DNA from: Micrococcales bacterium
GTDB lineage: Bacteria > Actinomycetota > Actinomycetes > Actinomycetales > Dermatophilaceae
DNA: 11,796 nt
NCBI GenBank assembly: GCA_030537915.1
Contig: JAUNUZ010000033.1
Location: forward strand, 1 to 11,796
Direction: 5' to 3'
Shown here: positions 1 through 7,861 of the stretch, piece by piece
Layout of the letters: the number at the start of each line of letters is the position of its first letter
Position numbering within the stretch: the first letter of the stretch is position 1
Program-made: the position numbers and the translations under genes
The notes under the pieces: model-generated
What the model saw: the letters and a program-made list of their open reading frames with translations, nothing else
Told to the model about the DNA's origin: nothing
Database searches by the model: none

Positions 1-2
1 GA

Positions 3-905
3 CACGTCATCGCCATGCGCGCTCGCGAGCTGGGCCGCAAGGCGGTCGTCGTCGGGGATTCGGTCGCGGTCGTCGGTGACGTCTGCGGTGGGCCCGACGC
101 GCTGGCCCGCATCGTGCGGGTCGAGCCGCGTCGGTCGGTGCTGCGCCGCACTGCGGACGACACCGACCCGGTCGAGCGGGTCATCGTCGCGAACGCCGAC
201 CAGTTGGCCATCGTCACCGCGCTGGCCGACCCCGAACCGCGGCCCCGCATGATCGACCGTTGCCTCGTCGCCGCCTACGACGCCTATCTGGAGACGCTGC
301 TCGTCCTCACCAAAGCCGACCTCGCCGACCCGGCGCCGCTGATCAGCGCCTATGGCGACCTCAAGGGGGTTCGCATCGTCGTCACCTCGCTGGAGGACAG
401 CGGCGACGCAGCCGCGCAGGCAGAGTCCTCCCCTACACCGGCGACCCCCCACGGCGTGGAGCTCCTTCGCGGGGTGCCCGCCCTCGCCGAGGCGATTCTG
501 GGGCGCACGACGGTCTTCGTCGGCCACTCCGGGGTCGGCAAGTCCACCTTGGTCAACGCGCTCGTGCCGGGAGCCGCGCGGGCGACGGGACATGTCAACG
601 ACGTCACGGGCCGCGGCAGGCACACCTCGAGCTCGGCAATCGCCCTGGAGCTGCCCGAGGACTCCGGCTGGATCGTCGACACCCCGGGTGTGCGCTCCTT
701 CGGGCTGGCCCACGTGCGCCCCGAGACCATCGTCACGCACTTCTCGGACCTTGAACCGGGCATCGCGGGGTGCCCGCGCGGCTGCACCCATGACGAGCCA
801 GAGTGCGGGCTGGACGAGTGGGTCGCGCACGGACGGGCCGGGCCGGGAGGGCCAGCTCGCCTGGAGTCGCTGCGCCGGCTGCTGCGCGCCCGTACCAGGG
901 CCTGA
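3..905 (+). CDS. rsgA: Ribosome small subunit-dependent GTPase A (5' end cut by window)
   Basis: RsgA is a GTPase that acts in late maturation of the 30S ribosomal subunit. The G motifs occur in the permuted order typical of the family. Counting from the ATG at 15, the G4 motif TKAD is at residues 99-102, the P-loop GHSGVGKST at about 169-177 and the G3 motif DTPG at 222-225. A C-terminal Cys/His cluster (CPRGCTHDEPEC, about 254-265) matches the zinc-binding finger of the family. The ATG at 15 is probably not the start. The frame is open to the left edge (HVIA before the Met), and the text MRARELGRKAVVVGD is the middle of the N-terminal OB-fold, so the true start lies upstream. The G4 motif reads TKAD rather than NKAD, a tolerated variant. 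The product ends in an Arg-rich tail. PPK2 follows after 86 nt. Identification is very secure; only the start is unseen. Confidence 0.96.
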   Translation, partial: HVIAMRARELGRKAVVVGDSVAVVGDVCGGPDALARIVRVEPRRSVLRRTADDTDPVERVIVANADQLAIVTALADPEPRPRMIDRCLVAAYDAYLETLLVLTKADLADPAPLISAYGDLKGVRIVVTSLEDSGDAAAQAESSPTPATPHGVELLRGVPALAEAILGRTTVFVGHSGVGKSTLVNALVPGAARATGHVNDVTGRGRHTSSSAIALELPEDSGWIVDTPGVRSFGLAHVRPETIVTHFSDLEPGIAGCPRGCTHDEPECGLDEWVAHGRAGPGGPARLESLRRLLRARTRA

Positions 906-976
906 GCGACCGCAGGCGACGACCTCGGGCCGTAACGGGCTCCGGTCCGGTGCCTCCCCACGGCGCCCGCCGCGAT

Positions 977-983
977 GGGAGGA
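977..983 (+). promoter_or_regulatory. Ribosome binding site that sets the ppk2 start
   Basis: GGGAGGA lies 8 nt before the ATG at 992. In-frame alternatives are the ATG at 983, which overlaps this site, and the ATG at 1100, which has no comparable site. The site therefore favours 992. Confidence 0.75.
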
Positions 984-991
984 TGGGCAGC

Positions 992-1993
992 ATGCCATCG
1001 AAGACGTCGCAGAAGAACCACGCTGCCAAGAGCCCCGCTGCCCCGTCATCGAAGACACCGGTCTCGACGAGGTCGCCGGCGGCAGCGGCACCGACCGCCA
1101 TGAGCGTGACCCACGACCATGCAAAGAAGCACCGCCCCAAACGGATGAACAAGGACCTCTACGAGGCCGAGTTGCTGCGCCTCCAGCAGGAGCTCGTCGA
1201 GCTGCAGGAGTGGATCAAGGCGGAGGGCAAGCGCCTCGTCATCGTCTTCGAGGGCCGCGACGCCGCCGGCAAGGGCGGTTCGATCAAGCGCATCACGGAG
1301 TACCTCAACCCGCGCACCGCACAGATCGTCGCCCTGCCGGCGCCCTCCGATCGCCAGCAGACCCAGTGGTACTTCCAGCGCTACGTCGAGCAACTGCCCG
1401 CGGCCGGTGAGATCCGGCTCTTCGACCGGTCCTGGTACAACCGCGCCGGTGTCGAGCGCGTCATGGGCTACTGCACGACGGCTGAGCACCGCCGCTTCCT
1501 GCGGCAATGCCCGATCTTCGAGCGGATGCTCATCGAGGACGGCATCATCCTGCGCAAGTACTGGTTCTCCGTCAGCGATGACGAGCAGGAGCGTCGCTTC
1601 AGCTCCCGCCTCACCGACCCGATGCGCCGATGGAAGCTGTCGCCCACCGACCTGGAATCGCTGACCCGCTGGGAGGACTACAGCCGCGCCAAGGATGACA
1701 TGTTCGTCCACACCGACATCGCCGAGGCGCGGTGGAATGTCGTCGAGAGCAACGACAAGCGGGGCGCGCGGGTCAACATGATCTCGCACCTGCTCTCCTC
1801 GATCCCCTACCAGCACGTGGAACTGCCCGAGCTCGTGCTGCCCGACCGGCCGCCCTCCACCGGCTATCGGCGCACCGACCGGGCCCTGCAGCTCGAAGTG
1901 CCGGACCACGCCGCCGAGGTCATGCGGGCCGGAGCCGAGACACCTGCCCACGGCGCCGGCAAGGCCAAGCGCGCCAAGAACGGGGGCTCGTAG
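992..1993 (+). CDS. ppk2: Polyphosphate kinase 2 family protein
   Basis: PPK2 enzymes transfer phosphate between polyphosphate and nucleotides, usually making NTP from NDP, and act in the cytoplasm. The P-loop-kinase core is plain: Walker [12 protein letters not shown] at residues 87-97, followed by [11 protein letters not shown], and Walker [19 protein letters not shown] from residue 144. The later lid and helical region ([42 protein letters not shown]) is also typical. The protein is 333 residues. The first 55 or so are an Ala/Pro/Ser/Lys-rich tail outside the conserved fold, and the last 25 are Ala/Lys-rich. An ATG at 1100 would remove most of the N-terminal tail, but the ribosome binding site favours 992. 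Class I (NDP-using) is likely from the motifs but cannot be proved by eye. The gene sits between rsgA and hisN, which are often near each other in actinobacteria. Confidence 0.93.
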   Translation: MPSKTSQKNHAAKSPAAPSSKTPVSTRSPAAAAPTAMSVTHDHAKKHRPKRMNKDLYEAELLRLQQELVELQEWIKAEGKRLVIVFEGRDAAGKGGSIKRITEYLNPRTAQIVALPAPSDRQQTQWYFQRYVEQLPAAGEIRLFDRSWYNRAGVERVMGYCTTAEHRRFLRQCPIFERMLIEDGIILRKYWFSVSDDEQERRFSSRLTDPMRRWKLSPTDLESLTRWEDYSRAKDDMFVHTDIAEARWNVVESNDKRGARVNMISHLLSSIPYQHVELPELVLPDRPPSTGYRRTDRALQLEVPDHAAEVMRAGAETPAHGAGKAKRAKNGGS

Positions 1994-2004
1994 CGAGCGC
2001 ACCT

Positions 2005-2054
2005 GCCGACAGCCGCCTAGCTGCCAGCGCCTGCGCCTGCGCGGCGGTGTCGGC
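2005..2054 (+). terminator. Imperfect hairpin between ppk2 and hisN, possible terminator
   Basis: GCCGACA (2005-2011) pairs with TGTCGGC (2048-2054). After a 2-nt bulge, GCCGC (2012-2016) pairs with GCGGC (2041-2045), leaving a loop of about 24 nt. It lies just after the ppk2 stop and before the hisN -10 box. There is no T-tract, so a role in termination is a guess. Confidence 0.3.
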
Positions 2055-2063
2055 TGCGGGCGA

Positions 2064-2069
2064 TAGGTT
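2064..2069 (+). promoter_or_regulatory. -10 box TAGGTT for leaderless hisN
   Basis: TAGGTT is followed by 7 nt and then the GTG at 2077. This is the spacing at which transcription would start on the G of the start codon. There is no Shine-Dalgarno sequence before the GTG, so a leaderless mRNA is inferred. I see no convincing -35 box. Confidence 0.6.
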
Positions 2070-2076
2070 AGCGATC

Positions 2077-2868
2077 GTGCCGGACTACAACGATGACATG
2101 CGCCTGGCCCATGTCCTGGCGGACTCGGTTGAGCGGATCACCATGACGCGCTTTCGCGCGGCCGACCTGCGGGTCAGCTCCAAGCCGGACCTGACCCCGG
2201 TCACCGACGCGGACACCGACGGGGAAGACCTCATCCGCAGCCAGCTCAAGCGGGCTCGCTCGCGCGATGCGGTGCTCGGCGAAGAGGGTGGGGAGACCGG
2301 CGGCGGATCCCGCAAGTGGATCATCGACCCGATCGACGGGACCAAGAACTTCGTCCGCGGGGTGCCCGTATGGGCAACCCTCATCGCCCTCTACGACAAC
2401 AACGAGCCCGCGCTGGGCCTCATCGCCGCCCCGGCCCTGGGTCGCCGCTGGTGGGCGGCACTCGGCACGGGGGCGTGGACCGGCCGGAGCCTGTCGAGCG
2501 CGACCCGCCTCAAGGTCTCCGGCGTCTCCAAGATCGAGGACGCCTCGCTGTCCTACTCGAGCCTGTCCGGATGGCAGCAGGCGCAGCGGTTCGACCAGTT
2601 CGTGGGCCTGACGCAGGACTGCTGGCGGACTCGCGCCTACGGCGACTTCTGGTCCTACATGCTCCTGGCCGAGGGCGGCGTCGACATTGCCGCCGAGCCC
2701 GAACTCGCCGTCTACGACATGGCCGCGCTTGTGCCGATCGTCACCGAGGCCGGCGGCACGTTCACCTCGCTGGAAGGCCAGCCCGGCCCGTGGGGCGGAA
2801 ACGCGCTGGCCACCAACGGGCTGCTGCATGCGGGCGTGCTCGACCGGCTCCGCTCGACATCGAGCTGA
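2077..2868 (+). CDS. hisN: Histidinol-phosphatase, inositol monophosphatase fold
   Basis: This is a metal-dependent phosphatase of the inositol monophosphatase superfamily, most like the actinobacterial HisN that removes phosphate from histidinol phosphate in histidine synthesis. The product is 263 residues, normal for the family. Visible motifs are [11 protein letters not shown] (36-46), GEE (68-70), the metal site [10 protein letters not shown] (81-90, with D84 and D87) and the C-terminal [15 protein letters not shown] (213-227, D214 as third metal ligand, with Y in place of the usual W). The start chosen is GTG 2077, giving [16 protein letters not shown], which matches the usual N-terminus of actinobacterial HisN; an ATG at 2098 would lose seven residues. 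The frame is open much further upstream, through ppk2, but that part is a shadow. The gene ends inside a palindrome that it shares with the convergent peptidase gene. A generic inositol phosphatase is the main alternative. Confidence 0.9.
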   Translation: MPDYNDDMRLAHVLADSVERITMTRFRAADLRVSSKPDLTPVTDADTDGEDLIRSQLKRARSRDAVLGEEGGETGGGSRKWIIDPIDGTKNFVRGVPVWATLIALYDNNEPALGLIAAPALGRRWWAALGTGAWTGRSLSSATRLKVSGVSKIEDASLSYSSLSGWQQAQRFDQFVGLTQDCWRTRAYGDFWSYMLLAEGGVDIAAEPELAVYDMAALVPIVTEAGGTFTSLEGQPGPWGGNALATNGLLHAGVLDRLRSTSS

Positions 2869-2880
2869 CGTCAGCTCGAT
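2859..2880. terminator. 22-bp perfect palindrome at convergent stop codons, possible bidirectional terminator
   Basis: The two halves, ATCGAGCTGAC and GTCAGCTCGAT, are exact reverse complements. In RNA this gives a 9-bp stem with a 4-nt loop (ACGT) from either strand. It holds the TGA of hisN (2866-2868) and the TGA of the M16 partner gene (2873-2871). There is no T-run on either side, so termination by this hairpin is inferred from position and symmetry. Confidence 0.5.
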
Positions 2881-4268
2881 TCGGTCCCCTGCTTTGCCGC
2901 GACGATGCGCACCGGCCCCATTCCGCGCTTGCGAGCGAGCTTGGTCAGCGGCTTGCGCAGCGTGTCGGCCTGCCCGACCACCACGACGGTCCACTGCTCG
3001 AAACCGGGCTCGACGTAGGCACGGTAGGCCCGCCGCAGCGCCTTCGGGGTCAGCTCCCGCATATCGCGCAGCGTGCGGCTCGTGTGCTCGGTCCCCAAGC
3101 CCTCCAGCGCGCGGGACACCGCCTCGTCCGCGACCGCGTCCGCGGTCGCATAGCGACCCGGAGCGGTCTGCGAGAGGAAGTCGATGCCCGACCGCGTCTC
3201 CGCCGGGGAGAACCCGTCACGGGCGGCAGCCAGGATGTGCAGGGCGTCCCCGAGCGCCTCGACCGTAATATCGGCACGCACCGAACCGCTCGTCACGAAC
3301 AGTCCGGAGCCGACGCGGGGGCGGAAGCTGCAGCGCATCCCGTAGGTGTAGCCCTTCTCCTCGCGCAGGACGGCATCGAGCCGGGCCTGCGGGGCACCAC
3401 CGACGAGAAACGCCAGGACCGGAAAAGGTGCCCAGCCACCGGGCACCTCTCGCCAGGGCCCCGGGCCGCCGATGTAGAGCTCGCTCTGCACCGCGCCCGG
3501 ACGATCCACGATGACGATGCCCGGCGAGCCCTTGGCTCGGCTTTCGGTGGCCACAGCGCCGACGATGTCGCGATCGGCGCAGTCGCGCCAGGATCCGAGC
3601 CCGCGCTCGAGCTCGGCGTCGATGTCGAGTTCCGTGAGATCGCCGCCGACAACGAGCGTCGAACCGCCGGGGCCGACGTGTCGGCGGTGGTAAGCGTGCA
3701 GGTCCGCCGGGGTGATGGCAGCGACCGTGTCGGGACCACCGCCAGTAGGGCGGGACAGTCGTGAGGCGACCGGGTAGTACGTAGAGATGAATTCGATGGC
3801 GGCGCGCTGCCCCGGTGACGCGTAGTCCTGATCGATGTCGGCCAGGCGCGCGCGCACGTGCCGGCGTACCTCTGCCTCTCCGAAGGCTGGCTCGGCGAGG
3901 GCTAGGCGCAGGAGCTCCAGCGCGTCGCCGAAGCGTCGCCGGGGCACGTCGAGCTCGACGACGAGCCCGCGCTCCCCGACACCGGCGCCGAGGGCGACCC
4001 CCCGTCTCTCCAGGAGCTCAGCCATCTCTTGCGCAGATAGCGAGCTGGTCCCCTCGTCCAGAGTGCGCGCCATGATCGTGCCGATGCCCTCGAGCTCGCG
4101 GGGCTCGCACGACAGCGGCAGCGGCACCGCGAGCCGGACCGAGACGACGTGCTGTCCGGGCAGGTCGTAGGCCAGGGTGCGCAGACCGTTGTCCAGGCTG
4201 CCCACCCGCGGCGTCGGGAAGCTCCAGGACCGCGGCGGGCGGACCGAGGGACGCTTGGGGGACTTCAT
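2871..4268 (-). CDS. M16 family peptidase-like protein, non-catalytic partner subunit
   Basis: This 465-residue protein has the two-lobed M16 (pitrilysin/insulinase) fold: an N-terminal part with FPTPRVGSLDNGLRTLAYDL (residues 17-36) and a C-terminal part with LREEKGYTYG (301-310). The HxxEH zinc motif is missing; the equivalent region reads ELEGIGTIMARTLDEGTSS (58-76). It cannot bind the catalytic zinc in the normal way. It does carry the Arg and Tyr (R302 and Y308) that the non-catalytic subunit supplies in two-subunit bacterial M16 peptidases such as Sphingomonas Sph2681/Sph2682. It should therefore be the partner of the upstream gene, and together they would degrade peptides. The start ATG at 4268 overlaps the upstream stop as ATGA, implying translational coupling, and an AGGGG lies 8 nt before it. 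I see no signal peptide or membrane segment, so it is probably cytoplasmic. Confidence 0.88.
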   Translation of the reverse strand: MKSPKRPSVRPPRSWSFPTPRVGSLDNGLRTLAYDLPGQHVVSVRLAVPLPLSCEPRELEGIGTIMARTLDEGTSSLSAQEMAELLERRGVALGAGVGERGLVVELDVPRRRFGDALELLRLALAEPAFGEAEVRRHVRARLADIDQDYASPGQRAAIEFISTYYPVASRLSRPTGGGPDTVAAITPADLHAYHRRHVGPGGSTLVVGGDLTELDIDAELERGLGSWRDCADRDIVGAVATESRAKGSPGIVIVDRPGAVQSELYIGGPGPWREVPGGWAPFPVLAFLVGGAPQARLDAVLREEKGYTYGMRCSFRPRVGSGLFVTSGSVRADITVEALGDALHILAAARDGFSPAETRSGIDFLSQTAPGRYATADAVADEAVSRALEGLGTEHTSRTLRDMRELTPKALRRAYRAYVEPGFEQWTVVVVGQADTLRKPLTKLARKRGMGPVRIVAAKQGTESS

Positions 4269-5542
4269 GACGCTGCCCCTGCTCCAGGGTAGGAGAGCAC
4301 GGCCCGACCCTGCGGATCGAGCCAGCGCGCTGCGGCCTCCCCCACCTGGTCAGCCGTGACCGCGCCGATGCGATCCAGCAGCGTGTTGATGGCCCGGGGA
4401 TCGTCGTGCAGCAGCGTCGAGTGCCCGATATGGTCGGCCCGCTCGTCGAGCGCGGCCAGCGACGAGAGCCAGGCACGTTCGTTCTGGGCCACGACGGCCT
4501 CCATCTCGACAGCCGTGGGACCCTGCCGACCGAAGCGGGTCAACTCCTGACACACCAACTCCTCGATGCGCGCCAGGGACGCCCCTGGCGCCGCCTCAGC
4601 AACGAAGAAGCCGAGCGAGACGTTGTCGATGAGGCCCATCGAGGCGGCGGACACGTCGTTGCACACCTCGAGCTCGCGAACCAGCTTGCGCTCCAGCCGC
4701 GCGATGGTCAGGCCGGCCAGCGCGTCCATGGCGGCCGACACCGCGAAGAAGTCGACGGTGTTGTCGACGGGTAGTCGAAAGGCCAGGTAGATGCGCGGCG
4801 TCGGCACGTCGTCGTCGAGTTGGACGTGACCCGGACTCGCCATCGGCTGCAGCGGGGCCGACGGCGGCGGGTGCGGCACCGGCGCATCCGGGATCTGACC
4901 GAAATACTTGTCTGCGGCTGTGAATCCCTCCCGGGGCGTCAGGTCGCCCGCCAGCGTGAGCACGGTGTTACCCGGGCGGTAGTACGTCGAGTAGAACTCG
5001 TGGACGTCCTGGAGCGAGGCCGCGTCCAGGTCGGCCATCGAGCCGATCGTCGGGTGGTGGTAGGGGTGGCCGGGAGGGAAGACTGCGGCGTAGAGCTGGG
5101 GAAGGGCCTGGCCGTAAGGAACGTTGTCGTAGCGCTGTCGCTTCTCCTCCTTGACGACATCGCGCTGGTTGTCCAGATTCTCCTGCGTCAGTGCGGCCAG
5201 GAGATTGCCATGCCGATCCGCCTCCATCCACAGGGCCAGCTCGTAGGCGCCCTTGGGGACGGTCTCGAAGTAGTTCGTACGGTCGAACCACGTCGTCGCG
5301 TTGAGCCGCGCCCCGTGACTCATCAGCACGGCGAAGTGCTCGCCGCTCGCGACGTTCGCCGAGCCTTGGAACATGAGGTGCTCGAAGAGGTGCGCGAAAC
5401 CGGTGCGCCCCGGCGCCTCGTGACGCGAACCGACGTCGACCCAGAGGTTCACGGCGACCGCGGGGACGCTGTGGTCCTCGTTGACCACGACGCGCAAGCC
5501 GTTGCTCAGCGTGAGGTCGGCGATGTCGTAGGCGAGGGGCAT
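4265..5542 (-). CDS. M16 family zinc peptidase, catalytic subunit
   Basis: This is the active subunit of a two-gene M16 metallopeptidase. The zinc motif is HLFEH (H51, E54, H55 when counted from the ATG at 5542), and the third zinc ligand is most likely E132 in VVKEEKRQRYDN, 77 residues after the second His. Other family marks are LSNGLRVVV near the N-terminus, FQGSANV after the zinc motif, WFDRTNYFETVP and MEADR. The length of 425 residues is that of one M16B subunit. A second in-frame ATG at 5548 was not chosen: the -10 box TAGGGT ends exactly before it, so transcription should start at about 5543-5542. No Shine-Dalgarno sequence precedes either ATG. The C-terminal half lacks the Arg/Tyr signature found in its partner, so the two proteins look complementary. 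Its substrate is unknown; M16 enzymes usually cut peptides. Confidence 0.92.
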   Translation of the reverse strand: MPLAYDIADLTLSNGLRVVVNEDHSVPAVAVNLWVDVGSRHEAPGRTGFAHLFEHLMFQGSANVASGEHFAVLMSHGARLNATTWFDRTNYFETVPKGAYELALWMEADRHGNLLAALTQENLDNQRDVVKEEKRQRYDNVPYGQALPQLYAAVFPPGHPYHHPTIGSMADLDAASLQDVHEFYSTYYRPGNTVLTLAGDLTPREGFTAADKYFGQIPDAPVPHPPPSAPLQPMASPGHVQLDDDVPTPRIYLAFRLPVDNTVDFFAVSAAMDALAGLTIARLERKLVRELEVCNDVSAASMGLIDNVSLGFFVAEAAPGASLARIEELVCQELTRFGRQGPTAVEMEAVVAQNERAWLSSLAALDERADHIGHSTLLHDDPRAINTLLDRIGAVTADQVGEAAARWLDPQGRAVLSYPGAGAAS

Positions 5543-5548
5543 CCCCAT

Positions 5549-5554
5549 ACCCTA
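5549..5554 (-). promoter_or_regulatory. -10 box TAGGGT for the M16 peptidase operon
   Basis: Read on the minus strand, TAGGGT is followed by ATGGGG and then the ATG at 5542, a 6-nt gap. This fits a leaderless start at the second ATG. The promoter sits in the short gap after the ndh stop, so the peptidase operon can be transcribed apart from ndh. A -35 box is not clear. Confidence 0.55.
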
Positions 5555-5598
5555 GGAGATGACCGTGCGCGCGTTCGCGCCGCGCCGTAGCGAGGGGA

Positions 5599-6984
5599 TC
5601 AGCTGGACCTGCGCGGCTCGCGCTCGTCCTCGCCCAGCTCGTCACCGCGCATGAGCGTCCCGGAGACACCCTGACCGAGGCGCTCCATCGCGAGTCGCCC
5701 GACAAGCTGCTGGTTCGTCGTGACGCGCTCGCCCCGACCGTTGCCGAAGAACGTGATGAGCCAGTGCAAGAGGGTCGTGATGCGACCCTTGAAGCCCACC
5801 ATGGCGAGCAGGTGGACAACCAGCCACAGCAGCCACGCGATGAACCCGGTGAAGCGCAGCCGGCCGACGCTGGCGATCGCGTTGAACTTCGAGATCGTCG
5901 CCATGCTGCCCTTGTCCACATAAGAGAAGGGGCCCGGGGCAGCCTGGCCGCGCAGCTTGGCAAGGATCGTCTCCGCGGCGTGCTGACCGCCCTGGATGGC
6001 GCCCTGCGCCATGCCCGGCACGCCCTCGACGAGCGCGAGGTCACCCACGACGAAGACCTCCGGGTGTCCCGGCAGCGAGAGGTCCGGCTGCACGCGGACG
6101 CGCCCGGATCGGTCGACCTCGGCGCCGCTGGCCTCTGCGACGGCACGACCCAATTCGTTGCCCTGCACACCGGCGGCCCACACTTTGCACGCGGACTCGA
6201 TGCGTCGGGTGCTGCCGTCCTTCTCCTTGACAACGATTCCGGCGTGGTCGACGTCGATCACGAGCGCGTTGAGGATGACTTCGACCCCCATCTTCTCCAG
6301 CGAGGCCTTCGCTTTGCCACCGAGCCGGTCGCCGAAGGTCGCGAGCACCGTTGGGGCGCCGTCGAGGAGGACGACGCGGGCGTCACGGGAGTCGATGCGG
6401 CGAAACTCCCGGGCCAGGGTCGTGTTGGCCAGCTCGCGGATCTGGCCGGCCATCTCCACACCCGTGGGCCCGGCACCCACGACCACGAAGGTGAGGAGGC
6501 GCTGGCGCGCATCCGGGTCATCCTCGGTCTCGGCCAGCTCGAAGGCGCCGAAGATCCGCGAGCGCAGCTCGAGCGCATCGTCGATCGACTTCATGCCCGG
6601 CGCGTAGGTCGAGAACTGGTCGTTGCCGAAGTAGGACTGGCCGGCGCCGGCGGCGATGATGAGCGAGTCATAGTGGACCACGGTCTGCTTCTGGTGGAAG
6701 CGCGAAGTGACGGTCGCCGCCTCGAGGTCGACATCGGTGACGAGGCCCTGGATGACTCGGGCGTTGCGCTGCCGACGCAGGATCTCGCGCGTCGGCGGGG
6801 CGATCGCGCCCTCGGAGAGGATGCCGGTGGCCACCTGGTAGAGCAGCGGCTGGAACAGGTGGTGGGCCGTCTTCGCAACGAGGGTCACCTTGACCTCGTC
6901 AGAGTTCAGAGCCTGGGTGCCGAAGAGGCCGCCGAAGCCTGATCCGACGACGACGACGTGGTGCCGCTTGCCGATGGTGGACAT
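5599..6984 (-). CDS. ndh: Type II NADH dehydrogenase (NADH:quinone oxidoreductase)
   Basis: NDH-2 is a peripheral membrane flavoenzyme that passes electrons from NADH to membrane quinones without pumping protons. The 461-residue product shows the FAD Rossmann motif VVVVGSGFGGL (10-20), a second Rossmann motif for NADH, VVVGAGPTGVEMAGQ, FAD-binding VFVVGDLA, the quinone-side segment GMAQGAIQGGQHAAETI, and DKGSMATISKFNAIA. A hydrophobic C-terminal stretch (TGFIAWLLWLVVHLLAMVGF) fits membrane attachment in actinobacterial NDH-2. The start at 6984 is fixed by GGAGGAG, 10 nt upstream. The frame is open further, to 7146, but that part has no family similarity. The start and ribosome binding site lie inside the 3' end of the upstream PIG-L frame, so the two genes are probably one transcript. 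A putative copper operator lies upstream of the pair. Confidence 0.95.
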   Translation of the reverse strand: MSTIGKRHHVVVVGSGFGGLFGTQALNSDEVKVTLVAKTAHHLFQPLLYQVATGILSEGAIAPPTREILRRQRNARVIQGLVTDVDLEAATVTSRFHQKQTVVHYDSLIIAAGAGQSYFGNDQFSTYAPGMKSIDDALELRSRIFGAFELAETEDDPDARQRLLTFVVVGAGPTGVEMAGQIRELANTTLAREFRRIDSRDARVVLLDGAPTVLATFGDRLGGKAKASLEKMGVEVILNALVIDVDHAGIVVKEKDGSTRRIESACKVWAAGVQGNELGRAVAEASGAEVDRSGRVRVQPDLSLPGHPEVFVVGDLALVEGVPGMAQGAIQGGQHAAETILAKLRGQAAPGPFSYVDKGSMATISKFNAIASVGRLRFTGFIAWLLWLVVHLLAMVGFKGRITTLLHWLITFFGNGRGERVTTNQQLVGRLAMERLGQGVSGTLMRGDELGEDEREPRRSS

Positions 6985-7781
6985 GGTTTGGGAACTCCTC
7001 CGAGGCGGGTGGCGGGTCGCCCCAATGATGGCAGTTGTCGCGGCGATCGGCCCACCGGCCCGCTGTGCACCCCTGCGGGCAAGCGGTCCGCGCGGCGCAG
7101 CCACCGCAAGTACTCGTGCTCGCCGAGCAGCTCCAGACGTCGCCACAGGACACTGGTCGGAATAGCTTGGCTGACGTGGGCGAGGCTGGCGATGCGCTGT
7201 CGATCCCGCTGCACCGCCAAGTCGAGGTCGATGTCGGCGTCGAGGTGGCCGACGAACGCGGCCCCGTACTCCTCATTGAGCTGCGCGGCGACCTCGTGCG
7301 GGATGGTCCAGCCAAGGACCGGCAGTTCGAGGGTGTCGGCGGCTTCCAGCGCGGCGATGGTCGCGGCGATGTGGTCGCGGTGTGCCGATATCCCGGAGGG
7401 GTCGAAGACGAGCAGACCCTGGGCGCGGTGGCGGCGTGCGACCGAGGCGACGTCCTCGATGAGTCGCGCCCGGTCAACGGTATCGAGGGCGCCGTCCGGA
7501 TGATCACGCAGCACAGTGGTCGCCACCCCCAGCGAGTTCGCCGCATCTCGCAGTTCGTGCTCCCTGAGCTGCGCGAGATCTCCGCTCACGCCATGGATCG
7601 TCGAGGCTTCTCCGCGAGTGAGGCACAGGACCGTGGCGATCGTCCCGGCCTGGGTGAAGGCGTCCAGGACCGCGCCCAGACCGAAGGACTCGTCGTCCGG
7701 ATGCGCCACGACTGCCAGCACGGATCGCCAGGGCGGCAGCGCCCCGAACGAGGTCCTTGTCGGCTCCGTCTCCATGCTCAC
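6906..7781 (-). CDS. PIG-L family zinc deacetylase with C-terminal extension
   Basis: PIG-L (LmbE-like) enzymes remove acetyl groups from N-acetylglucosaminyl compounds; MshB and Mca of the mycothiol pathway belong to this family. The motif VVAHPDDES is at residues 24-32 (H27, D29, D30 and E31 cover zinc binding and catalysis), and the second motif GISAHRDH ends with H136. The family similarity ends near EHEYLRWL (221-228). The frame then runs on for about 60 residues rich in Pro, Ser and Arg, and the last 26 are read from ndh coding DNA in another frame. The natural stop may have been lost. The start is GTG 7781, 5 nt after AAGGAGG; an ATG at 7775 is the alternative, 11 nt away. Mycothiol-type, sugar or antibiotic substrates are all possible and the substrate cannot be told from sequence. 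Confidence 0.88.
   Translation of the reverse strand: MSMETEPTRTSFGALPPWRSVLAVVAHPDDESFGLGAVLDAFTQAGTIATVLCLTRGEASTIHGVSGDLAQLREHELRDAANSLGVATTVLRDHPDGALDTVDRARLIEDVASVARRHRAQGLLVFDPSGISAHRDHIAATIAALEAADTLELPVLGWTIPHEVAAQLNEEYGAAFVGHLDADIDLDLAVQRDRQRIASLAHVSQAIPTSVLWRRLELLGEHEYLRWLRRADRLPAGVHSGPVGRSPRQLPSLGRPATRLGGVPKPCPPSASGTTSSSSDQASAASSAPRL
6995..7001 (-). promoter_or_regulatory. Ribosome binding site of ndh, inside the PIG-L frame
   Basis: GGAGGAG on the minus strand lies 10 nt before the ndh ATG at 6984. It is strong and decides the start over the longer open frame. Ribosomes translating the upstream gene would pass over it. Confidence 0.75.
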
Positions 7782-7786
7782 TGCAG

Positions 7787-7793
7787 CCTCCTT
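7787..7793 (-). promoter_or_regulatory. Ribosome binding site of the PIG-L gene
   Basis: AAGGAGG on the minus strand is 5 nt from GTG 7781 and 11 nt from ATG 7775. The closer GTG is preferred. Confidence 0.65.
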
Positions 7794-7861
7794 CGGGCTC
7801 GTCTGCCACGAGATGCTGCGCCGACAACCCTATGCGCCGGGACGATGACGCACTTGCTGAA

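Noticed and set aside
1046..2002. 318-codon minus-strand frame opposite ppk2
   Set aside because: It is the reverse-complement shadow of the PPK2 gene; no ribosome binding site or family similarity is visible.
2316..3764. Long plus-strand open frame across the hisN end and the antisense side of the M16 partner gene
   Set aside because: It is rich in Arg, Ala and Pro with no family motif, spans two well-supported genes in other frames, and is typical of shadow frames in GC-rich DNA.
5764..6942. 392-codon plus-strand frame opposite ndh
   Set aside because: It is fully antisense to a gene with clear FAD and NADH motifs and has no recognisable motif of its own.
6985..7146. Longer ndh reading frame starting at 7146
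   Set aside because: The extra 54 residues are low in complexity and lie within the PIG-L gene, while the start at 6984 has a strong ribosome binding site and begins just before the FAD motif.
7827..7832. Second TAGGGT box on the minus strand upstream of PIG-L
   Set aside because: It matches the -10 pattern but has no -35 box at proper spacing and is about 45 nt from the start codon, unlike the leaderless genes. A secondary promoter cannot be excluded.
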